This document shows positions 51,977 through 59,137 of a stretch of DNA of 64,000 nucleotides, piece after piece. The position numbers and the translations under genes were made by a program. Each line of letters begins with the position of its first letter. The stretch's first letter is position 1. Source of the stretch: Pseudonocardia thermophila (GTDB lineage Bacteria; Actinomycetota; Actinomycetes; Mycobacteriales; Pseudonocardiaceae); NCBI RefSeq assembly GCF_900142365.1, contig NZ_FRAP01000017.1, positions 96,544 through 160,543 on the forward strand, read 5' to 3'. The notes beneath the pieces are model-generated. The model was not told the origin of the DNA and ran no database searches. It worked only from the letters and a program-made list of their open reading frames with translations.

Positions 51977-52842
51977 GCCCGCGCGACCCGGCCGGTCCGC
52001 AGCGACGGCGGTACCGGCACCGGAACCGCCGCGAGCAGCTCGCGCGTGTACTCGTGCCGCGGCGCGCTGTAGAGCTGCTCCGCCGGGCCGATCTCCACGA
52101 TCTCGCCCTGGCGCATCACCGCGACGCGGTCGGCGATCACCTCGACCAGTGCGAGGTCGTGCGAGATGAACAGGTAGGACAGCCCGAGCTCTTCCTGCAG
52201 GTCGGTCATCAGGTTGAGCACCTGCGCCCGCACGGACACGTCCAGCGCGGCCACCGGCTCGTCGCAGACGATCAGGTCGGGTTCCAGCGCGAGAGCACGC
52301 GCGATCGCCACCCGCTGCAGCTGCCCACCGGACAGCTCGCTCGGGTGGGCCGCGGCCGTCCGCCGGGAGAGCCCGACCTTGTCCAGCAGCTCCTCGGCGC
52401 GCCGGTCCCGCTCGGCGCGCGGCAGCTTGTCGTGGATCAGGAGCGGCTCGCCGACCGAGGTGCCCACGTCGATGCGCGGATCGAGGGAGCCGTACGGGTC
52501 CTGGAAGATCATCTGCGTGCGGCGCCGGAATCGGACGAGGTCGCGCCGGTCCAGCGTGGAGACGTCCGTGCCGTCGAAGACGACACTGCCGGCGTCCGGC
52601 TCGATCAACCGCAGGACGAGCCTGCCGACCGTGGACTTGCCGGCGCCGGACTCGCCCACCAGCGCGAGCGTCTCGCCCTTGGCGAGGGAGAAGGACACGT
52701 CGCGCACCGCCGCGTGGTGCGCGGTGGCCCGGCCGAAGAAGTTGCGGGAGCGGACGAACGACTTCTCCAGTCCGCGCACGTCCAGCAGGGTGTGCTGCGC
52801 TGCGTCGGAGACTGAAGCGGTCCGGACGGCGGGCTCGGTCAT
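51973..52842 (-). CDS. Oligopeptide/dipeptide-type ABC transporter ATPase (DppF-like)
   Basis: 289 residues from ATG 52842. Walker A GESGAGKST at 63-71, Q-loop QMIFQDPYGSLDPR, signature LSGGQLQRVAIARAL, Walker B LIVCDEPVAALDVS, switch ISHDLALVEV. The QDPYGSLDPR run and IGPAEQLYSAPRHEYTRELL end are typical of DppF/OppF. It energises import by the system encoded upstream. ATGA overlap with the companion ATPase gene. Confidence 0.93.
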   Translation of the reverse strand: MTEPAVRTASVSDAAQHTLLDVRGLEKSFVRSRNFFGRATAHHAAVRDVSFSLAKGETLALVGESGAGKSTVGRLVLRLIEPDAGSVVFDGTDVSTLDRRDLVRFRRRTQMIFQDPYGSLDPRIDVGTSVGEPLLIHDKLPRAERDRRAEELLDKVGLSRRTAAAHPSELSGGQLQRVAIARALALEPDLIVCDEPVAALDVSVRAQVLNLMTDLQEELGLSYLFISHDLALVEVIADRVAVMRQGEIVEIGPAEQLYSAPRHEYTRELLAAVPVPVPPSLRTGRVARA

Positions 52843-53909
52843 CGGGTCCGCACTCCTTCCAGGCTCAATGTTCCAGCGCGGTGGCACCGCACCCCCCGGC
52901 CCCCCGCGACGGGTTCGAGAACAGGCGGTGCGTCACAGGTGTCCGCCGTGTAGTGCGGGCACCTGTCGTGGAAGCGGCAGTCCGGCGGCATCGCGCCGGG
53001 CTCCGGCACGCGGCCGGGGATCGCCTCGAGCCGTCGGCTCCGCCTGATGCGCACGTGCCCGATGTGCGGGATGGACGCCATCAAGCCCGCGGTGTAGGGG
53101 TGCAGCGGCCAGCGGAACAGATCCTCCACCGTGGCCCGCTCCACCACCTGTCCCGCGTACATGACCACGACGCGGTCGCACACCTCGGCGATCACTCCGA
53201 GGTCGTGGCTGACCAGGACGACCGAGATGCCCGTGTCCTCGCGGATCTCCCGGAGCAGGGCCAGGATGCGCGCCTGCACGGTGACGTCGAGCGCGGTCGT
53301 CGGTTCGTCCGCGATCAGCAGCTCAGGATCGCAGGCGAGGGCCACGGCGATCATCACCCGCTGGCACATCCCGCCGCTGAACTGGTGCGGGTAGTCGTCG
53401 AGGCGGCGCTCGGCGTTCGCGATGCGCACCCGGTCGAGCAGCTCGACGGCGCGTCGGCGCGCGGTGCGCCGGTCGACCCGGCGGTGCCGGCGCAGCGTCT
53501 CGACGATGTGGTCGCCCACGGTGAAGGCCGGATCCAGGCTGCGGGTCGGTTGCTGGAAGATCATCCCGACCCGGTTGCCGAGGATCTGGCGCATCTGCCG
53601 GTCCGACAGCGCGGACAGCTCGGTGTCGCCTAGCCGGACCGTGCCGCTCGTGCGCCGTCCGCCCTGGGCCTCCACCAGCCCGAGCGCGGCCATGCAGCTC
53701 ATGGTCTTGCCGGAGCCGGACTCGCCCACCAGGCCGACCGTCTCGTTGTGGCCGACCGCGAAGGACACGTCGTCGAGGACCCGGACGGGGGCGCGTCGGG
53801 GGCCGAACTCGACGCTGAGCCCTTCGACGCTGAACAGGGGGCTCTTCGGGTCCGCCGGGTGCCCGCCGGCGGCCGCGGTGTCGTGGAGGATCTTCATCCC
53901 GCGGGTCAC
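52839..53909 (-). CDS. Oligopeptide/dipeptide-type ABC transporter ATPase (DppD-like)
   Basis: 356 residues from GTG 53909; an ATG four codons later is possible. Walker A GESGSGKT, Q-loop IFQQPTRSLDPAF, signature FSGGMCQRVMIAVAL, Walker B LLIADEPTTALDVT, and the DppD/OppD C-terminal extension with CRFHDRCPHYTADTCDAPP, whose cysteines can hold an Fe-S cluster in this family. Overlaps both neighbours by 4 nt. Confidence 0.93.
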   Translation of the reverse strand: MTRGMKILHDTAAAGGHPADPKSPLFSVEGLSVEFGPRRAPVRVLDDVSFAVGHNETVGLVGESGSGKTMSCMAALGLVEAQGGRRTSGTVRLGDTELSALSDRQMRQILGNRVGMIFQQPTRSLDPAFTVGDHIVETLRRHRRVDRRTARRRAVELLDRVRIANAERRLDDYPHQFSGGMCQRVMIAVALACDPELLIADEPTTALDVTVQARILALLREIREDTGISVVLVSHDLGVIAEVCDRVVVMYAGQVVERATVEDLFRWPLHPYTAGLMASIPHIGHVRIRRSRRLEAIPGRVPEPGAMPPDCRFHDRCPHYTADTCDAPPVLEPVAGGRGVRCHRAGTLSLEGVRTR

Positions 53910-54811
53910 CGTCCCTCCCCGGAGCGCCGGCGGATGCTCGTCGCCTTGCGCAGCCCGTCGCCGACCAGGGCCAGCGCGAGCACGGTCAGCGTGATCGCCA
54001 GGCCCGGCGGGTAGATGAGGTACGGCGCGGTGAACGTGTTGGCGACGGCGTTGTTGAGCATCGAGCCCCAGCTCGGGGCGGGTGGCTGCACCCCGACGCC
54101 GAGGAAGCTCAGGCTGGCCTCCGCGGTGACTGCGACGCCGAGCATGACGGACATCTGGACGACGAGCACCGGCAGGACGTTGGGCAGGATGTGGCGCAGG
54201 AGGATCCGGCTGCGCGAGCAGCCGATGGTGCGGCTCGCCTCGACGAACGTCTCGTTGCGCAGGGCCTGCGTCGACGCTCGGACCAGGCGCTGGAACTGCG
54301 GCACCAGCACCACGCCGATGGCCATCATCGCGATCGTGATGTCGCGCCCCAGCACGGCCACCGCGGTGAGCGCCAGCATGATCCCGGGGATGCTCATGAT
54401 CGAGTCCATGACCCGGCCGATGACCGTGTCGACCCGGCCACCGACGTACCCGGCCAGCGCTCCCAGCGGCACGCCGACGACCACGCCGACCGCCACCGCC
54501 TCCAGTGCGGCCAGCAGCGACACCCGCGCGCCGTACAGCAGGCGGCTCAGCTGGTCACGGCCGAGGTCATCGGTGCCGAGCAGGTACGTTCCGTCGGGCG
54601 GGGTCAGCCGTTTCGCCAAGTCCTGGGCGATCGGGTCGGCCGGGGCGAGCACCGGCGCGAAGACCGCGGCGAGGATCAGCAGGACCAGGTAGACGACGGC
54701 TGCGACGGCCATGCGGTCGCTGAGGAACCGCCGCATCGTCGACACCCGGTGGCTCTGCGCGGCCGGTTCCGGGGTGGTCCGGGCCGCTGCAGGGGTTGCT
54801 GTGCCGGTCAT
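53906..54811 (-). CDS. ABC transporter permease (DppC-like)
   Basis: 301 residues, about six membrane helices. LGTDDLGRDQLSRLLYGAR is the DppC/OppC entry motif, and the EAA loop reads EASRTIGCSRSRILLRHILP. An N-terminal 25-residue Ala/Pro/Thr cytoplasmic tail precedes the first helix. The start overlaps the DppB-like stop (ATGA at 54808-54811). Confidence 0.93.
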   Translation of the reverse strand: MTGTATPAAARTTPEPAAQSHRVSTMRRFLSDRMAVAAVVYLVLLILAAVFAPVLAPADPIAQDLAKRLTPPDGTYLLGTDDLGRDQLSRLLYGARVSLLAALEAVAVGVVVGVPLGALAGYVGGRVDTVIGRVMDSIMSIPGIMLALTAVAVLGRDITIAMMAIGVVLVPQFQRLVRASTQALRNETFVEASRTIGCSRSRILLRHILPNVLPVLVVQMSVMLGVAVTAEASLSFLGVGVQPPAPSWGSMLNNAVANTFTAPYLIYPPGLAITLTVLALALVGDGLRKATSIRRRSGEGR

Positions 54812-55749
54812 GTGCGGGCCTTCGGGTTGAGGTAGAGGTACGACAGGTCGGTCAGCAGGTTGAAGAGGGCGACCCAGAGCATCGTCAGCACGACGATCCC
54901 GAGGATCACCGGCACGTCGCCGCCCAGCACGCTCTGCACCATGAGCGGACCCAGGCCGGGCAGGGAGAACACGGTCTCGATCACGACCGCGCCACCGATG
55001 ATCTCCGCCAGCCGGAAGCCGAGCACGGTCACCGCGGGAACGGCGGCGTTCTTCAGCGCGTGCTTACCCACGATCTGCGCCCGGGTGAGGCCGCGCGCCG
55101 AGGCGGCCGTGACGAAGTCGCGCTGGAGGACCTCGGTCAGCGCCGCCCGCAGCTGGAGGGTGAGCTCCGCCGACGGCCGCGCGGACAGGGCGAGCCCCGG
55201 GAGGACGAGGTGGTAGAGCCACCGCGCGGGATCCTCGGTGAGCGGTACGAAACCGATCGCGGGGAAGATCGCGTAGTCGACGGCGAAGAACACGACCAGC
55301 AGCAGCGCCAGCCAGAACGACGGCGTCGCCACCAGCACGGAGCAGAGGGCGACGACGATCCGGTCCGCGGCGCGCCCGTGGTTGACGGCGGCCGTGATAC
55401 CCAGGACGAGCCCGATGACCACCATCAGCACCGCCGTGACCAGAACGAGCGAGGCGGTCGCCCCGAGCGCGGTCCAGAGCAGCCCCCCCACCTCCTGGTT
55501 GGTGACGAACGACCGTCCGAGGTCGCCCGTGACCGAACCGCCCAGCCAGGTCAGGTAGCGGGTCAGCAGTGGATCGGCGAGGTGGAGCTGCTCACGGATC
55601 GCCTCGATCCGCTCGGCGCTCGCGTTCTCCCCGGCCAGCTTGACGGCAGGATCGCCGGGGACGAGGTCGATCATCAGGAAGACCAGGAACGACACCACGA
55701 CGACCAGTGGGACGGTGATCAGGACGCGGCGCGCGACGAGCGGGACCAC
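54808..55749 (-). CDS. ABC transporter permease (DppB-like)
   Basis: 313 residues from GTG 55749, about six helices. RRVLITVPLVVVVSFLVFLM and LVPGDPAVKLAGENASAE form the DppB/OppB start; the EAA loop is TAASARGLTRAQIVGKHAL. The permease pair forms the channel for a solute delivered by a family 5 binding protein. It lies 66 nt behind that gene. Confidence 0.93.
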   Translation of the reverse strand: MVPLVARRVLITVPLVVVVSFLVFLMIDLVPGDPAVKLAGENASAERIEAIREQLHLADPLLTRYLTWLGGSVTGDLGRSFVTNQEVGGLLWTALGATASLVLVTAVLMVVIGLVLGITAAVNHGRAADRIVVALCSVLVATPSFWLALLLVVFFAVDYAIFPAIGFVPLTEDPARWLYHLVLPGLALSARPSAELTLQLRAALTEVLQRDFVTAASARGLTRAQIVGKHALKNAAVPAVTVLGFRLAEIIGGAVVIETVFSLPGLGPLMVQSVLGGDVPVILGIVVLTMLWVALFNLLTDLSYLYLNPKART

Positions 55750-55815
55750 GCCGGACCTCCTTCCTCTCGGTGGCTGACGGTGGGCACGAGGCGAGCCCCG
55801 CGGTGGGTCAGGAGG

Positions 55816-57426
55816 TCATCGGGTCACCGTGAGGTAGCGCAGCTCGAACCCGCCTGACCAGGACCACGGCATCTCGTCGACGCCGTGCACCTTCGGCGAG
55901 TACGCCCACGCCACCTTGTTGGAGATGATCGGGATCAGCGTGGTCGCCTTGTTGACCTCGGCCCAGATCTGACCGTAGAGCTTCGCCCGCTCCTCCCGCG
56001 ACAGTCCCGGCTTGTCCGCCTGCTCGGCGATCGGCGTCACCACGTCGCGGATCGCGTCGGCCGCGTTGTAACCGCCCAGGAACTGGGTGTCCATCAGCTG
56101 CGAGGGCTCGGCGGACGCGGTCACCGTTGTGAGGTAGGCGGGGTAGCGGCCCTCGCGGAAGCCGGTGAAGGCCTCGGCCGAGGGCAGCGGCATCAGGTCG
56201 ACGGTGATCCCGGCCTGGGCGAGCTGGCTCTGCACGACCTGCGCGACCGACTCGTACGACGACCCGGCGGTGAACACGAGCGGGAAGCGGACGCCGGCAA
56301 CGCCGGCGTCGGCGAGCGTCTGCTGGGCCTGCTCCGGGGTGAACGTCAGCTGCTCGTCGAGCTCCTTCACGTACGCCCAGTGGTTGCTCGCGTAGGGCTG
56401 GATCCGCGGGTCGCAGTTGCCGGCGAGCAGGTCGCGGCAGATCGCCTCGCGGTCGATGGCCTGGCTGATCGCGGCGCGGACCTGCGGGTCGCTGAACGCC
56501 GGGTGGTCGGTGTGCATGAACAGCGCGTGCGACGGGGTGAGCAGGCTGAACTCGCTCTTGTTCACCGCGCCGGTCTCGGCGAGCTTCTGGACCGACTGCA
56601 CGTCGGCCGCCGTCGTCAGGACCATGTCGAGCTGCCCGGAACGCAGCGCGTTGAGCCCGACCGAGGCCTGCGGCATGTAGCGGATCTCGATCCGCTTGAT
56701 CTTCGCCGCGTCGGAGTCCCAGTACGGGCGCGGGGCCCGCTCGAAGACCACGATCTCGTTCGGCTTGAACTCGCTGACCAGGTAGGGGCCGGAGCCGGCG
56801 TCCCCGGGGGCCAGCGCCAGGTCGCGCCCGTCGGCGATCGCCTTCGCGCTCATGATCTCGCCGGCGTTCGAGGTGAGGATCGTGGGCAGGCCGGCGCCGC
56901 GGCCGGGCTCCAGCACGAGGCGGACGGTGGTCGGGTCGATGACCTCCACCGACTTGATGTCGGAGAGGCTCTGCGCGACGGTGCTGCCGGGGGCGGTCTT
57001 GCTGCGCTCCAGGCTCGCCTTGACGGCGGTGGCGTCCACCGGGGTGCCGTCGTGGAAGGTGATGCCCTCCCGCAGTTTCAGCTCCAGGTACGACCCGTCG
57101 GGCGCGAACTCCCACGAGGTCGCCAGCATGGGCTTCACCTCGAAGTCGTTCCCCAGCTGCATGAGCCGGTCGTAGAGCAGGAACGTCGCGCCCTGCTCGC
57201 CACCGAGCCGCTGCTGGGTGGGATCGAGCGACGGGACCGGGCCGACGTAGCCGATGCGCAGCGTCGCCTCGGTGTCCACGGCGCTGGTCTCCGGGGTGCT
57301 CGCTGGTCCGGACGAGGAGCACGCCACCGTCAGCGCCGCTGCCGCGGCCAGGACGATGCCCGCGCGGATCCGCGTGCGGCGCGACGGCTGCCGGTCGGAC
57401 CGGCGGCCGGATCGAGATGTGCTCAT
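55816..57426 (-). CDS. ABC transporter family 5 substrate-binding lipoprotein
   Basis: 536 residues from ATG 57426, chosen for AAAGGAA at 8 nt. A basic N-terminus leads to lipobox LTVAC with Cys36. ATLRIGYVGPVPSLDPTQQ, LREGITFHDGTPVDATAVK and AIADGRDLALAPGDAGSGPY match SBP_bac_5 and are shared almost word for word with the orphan paralogue at 8069. It delivers the solute to the DppBCDF-like system encoded behind it. Operator copy 6 controls the operon, so the cargo is probably the island's growth substrate or a derivative rather than peptides. Confidence 0.93.
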   Translation of the reverse strand: MSTSRSGRRSDRQPSRRTRIRAGIVLAAAAALTVACSSSGPASTPETSAVDTEATLRIGYVGPVPSLDPTQQRLGGEQGATFLLYDRLMQLGNDFEVKPMLATSWEFAPDGSYLELKLREGITFHDGTPVDATAVKASLERSKTAPGSTVAQSLSDIKSVEVIDPTTVRLVLEPGRGAGLPTILTSNAGEIMSAKAIADGRDLALAPGDAGSGPYLVSEFKPNEIVVFERAPRPYWDSDAAKIKRIEIRYMPQASVGLNALRSGQLDMVLTTAADVQSVQKLAETGAVNKSEFSLLTPSHALFMHTDHPAFSDPQVRAAISQAIDREAICRDLLAGNCDPRIQPYASNHWAYVKELDEQLTFTPEQAQQTLADAGVAGVRFPLVFTAGSSYESVAQVVQSQLAQAGITVDLMPLPSAEAFTGFREGRYPAYLTTVTASAEPSQLMDTQFLGGYNAADAIRDVVTPIAEQADKPGLSREERAKLYGQIWAEVNKATTLIPIISNKVAWAYSPKVHGVDEMPWSWSGGFELRYLTVTR

Positions 57427-57711
57427 GACGACGTTCCTTTTCGTCCCGAGAACGGGGTGGGCAGCCGATGAGGGTTCGTGCCGGGTTCCGGCTCGACGAG
57501 GGCCGTGCGTCGCGGGCGGGCGATCAGGACGCCCCGCCCCGGGGCGGCAGGGGAGTACGAGGAACTGTGTTCTCGGTCCGGGGAGGTCTGCCGCCTCGTG
57601 ACCGCGGTGCTCGTCCATCGACGGTGGAATGCGGGATCATCGTTGTTCCCTCCGGGCGAACCGTCCGTCTGACCCGATCCCCGGGTCTCGCCGTAGCGGC
57701 TCCCAACCCGG

Positions 57712-57772
57712 TGTTCCGTCGACCGGAACAAGTGTTCTGAGACATAGTTGTCGGCGGAGTGTGCCTTGTCAA
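57712..57772 (-). promoter_or_regulatory. Minus promoter with composite operator copy 6
   Basis: On the minus strand TTGACA (57772-57767), 17-nt spacer, AACTAT (57749-57744); after 6 nt the operator, read on the plus strand as GTTC-CGTCGACCG-GAAC-AAGT-GTTC (57713-57737), so in minus orientation. It drives the binding protein and ABC genes; the leader is about 300 nt. Confidence 0.6.
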
Positions 57773-57813
57773 GGAGATGGCCCAGGTCTCAGCGAGGTTC
57801 TGATCCGAGGCGG

Positions 57814-57876
57814 TTGACATCACCTCAGGTGGGGCTAGCATTCTCATCGGTGAACACGTGTTCCGTATCACGGAAC
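57814..57876 (+). promoter_or_regulatory. Plus promoter with composite operator copy 7
   Basis: TTGACA 57814-57819, 16-nt spacer, TAGCAT 57836-57841; after 10 nt GAAC-ACGT-GTTC-CGTATCACG-GAAC (57852-57876), with perfect arms. It drives the operon 57959-63404. Confidence 0.75.
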
Positions 57877-57958
57877 GAGATGCCGGTTGGTGCGGCGGCC
57901 CCCGGCGACGTCCAGGTGAGGAAGCGACGTTGACGACCCAACCCGAGGTTCGTGCCTC

Positions 57959-59137
57959 ATGAGGAGCCTGACCACCGGACTGGCCCTCACGGCGCAGCAG
58001 GCCGAGATGCTCGACGAGCTGAACCGCTACCTCGACGAGCACTTCCCGCCGGAACACGAAGGGCCGTCCGGCTCCACCCCCGAATGGGACTCCGACGAGG
58101 AGTACGAGTGGAACCGGCGGTTCAACGCCCGGCTGGCCCGGGACGGGTGGCTGACTGTCCACTGGCCGGAGGAGTACGGCGGGCGCGGGCTGACGCCGAT
58201 GGACAACATGCTCGTCCGCGAGCAGTTGTCCTACCGCCGCGTCCCCATCTGCAACGCCAACGGCCTCGACATGCTCGCGCCGATCCTGCTCCAGCTCGGC
58301 ACGAAGGAGCAGAAGGACGCCCACCTGCGCAAGATCGCGCTGATGGAGGAGCACTGGTGCCAGGGCTTCTCCGAGCCGGAGGCGGGATCGGACCTCACCT
58401 CGCTGCGCACGACGGCGATCCGGGACGGCGACCACTACGTCGTGAACGGCAGCAAGATCTGGACGGGGCACGCGATGCGGGCGGAGTGGATGATCCTGCT
58501 CGCCCGGACCGACCCGGAGTCGCGCGGCAGCCGCGGGCTGAGCCTGTTGATGGTCGATCTTCGGAACACCCCCGGCGTCGAGATCCACCCGATCCGCTCC
58601 ATGACCGGTGCGGTGACGTTCTGCCAGGAGTTCTTCACCGACGCCCGGGTGCCCGTGGAGAACCTCGTCGGCCCCGAGCACGAGGGCTGGCGGGCCTCGC
58701 AGCGGCTGCTGGAGCACGAGCGGGTCCGGGCCGCCAACTCCGCGCTCTACCGGCGCGACGTCGACGATCTCGTCGAGGCCGTCGTGGCCCGCGACGTCGT
58801 CGACCGCGCCACCCAGGCGGCGCTGGGGCACATGATCGAACGGGTCGAGTGCGCACGCGCCCTGACCTACGACATCGCGACCGAGCTCAGCGAGACCGGC
58901 CGATTCGCCCCGCACGCCCCGTCGGTCACCAAGATCCTCAACTCGCGGCTCGGCGGGGACCTGACCCGGCTCGCGGTGGACCTGCTCGGCCTCGACGTCT
59001 GCAGCTACCGCGCCGACGACGCCAACTGGGACTTCTACCAGGAGTTCCTCTTCTCCCCGGTCTCGCGCCTCGGCGGTGGGAGCACCGAGATCCACCACGA
59101 CATCATCGGGACCAGGTACCTCGGGCTGGAGCGATGA
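57959..59137 (+). CDS. Acyl-CoA dehydrogenase
   Basis: 392 residues. WPEEYGGRGLTPMDNMLVRE, CQGFSEPEAGSDLTSLRTTA, VVNGSKIWTGHAMRAEWMIL and the FAD-binding end RLGGGSTEIHHDIIGTRYLG are a full acyl-CoA dehydrogenase. It introduces a 2,3-double bond into an acyl-CoA. In steroid-type pathways such enzymes work as heterotetramers with a second dehydrogenase subunit, here perhaps the protein at 61285. The start has only a weak GAGG. Its stop overlaps the CoA transferase start (ATGA). Confidence 0.92.
   Translation: MRSLTTGLALTAQQAEMLDELNRYLDEHFPPEHEGPSGSTPEWDSDEEYEWNRRFNARLARDGWLTVHWPEEYGGRGLTPMDNMLVREQLSYRRVPICNANGLDMLAPILLQLGTKEQKDAHLRKIALMEEHWCQGFSEPEAGSDLTSLRTTAIRDGDHYVVNGSKIWTGHAMRAEWMILLARTDPESRGSRGLSLLMVDLRNTPGVEIHPIRSMTGAVTFCQEFFTDARVPVENLVGPEHEGWRASQRLLEHERVRAANSALYRRDVDDLVEAVVARDVVDRATQAALGHMIERVECARALTYDIATELSETGRFAPHAPSVTKILNSRLGGDLTRLAVDLLGLDVCSYRADDANWDFYQEFLFSPVSRLGGGSTEIHHDIIGTRYLGLER

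Larger units (their letters stand above)
57427..57958. other. Divergent regulatory gap with two operators
   Basis: 532 nt between the ABC operon and the acyl-CoA dehydrogenase operon. It contains the minus promoter with operator copy 6 and the plus promoter with operator copy 7. The stretch 57430-57660 is GC-rich and shows no gene. Confidence 0.6.

Noticed and set aside
12879..57876. Composite operator as a KstR or KstR2 box
   Set aside because: KstR sites have AAC and GTT two bases apart (TnnAACnnGTTnnA) and KstR2 sites are AAGCAAG-type; here the GAAC and GTTC halves are 4 and 9 nt apart.
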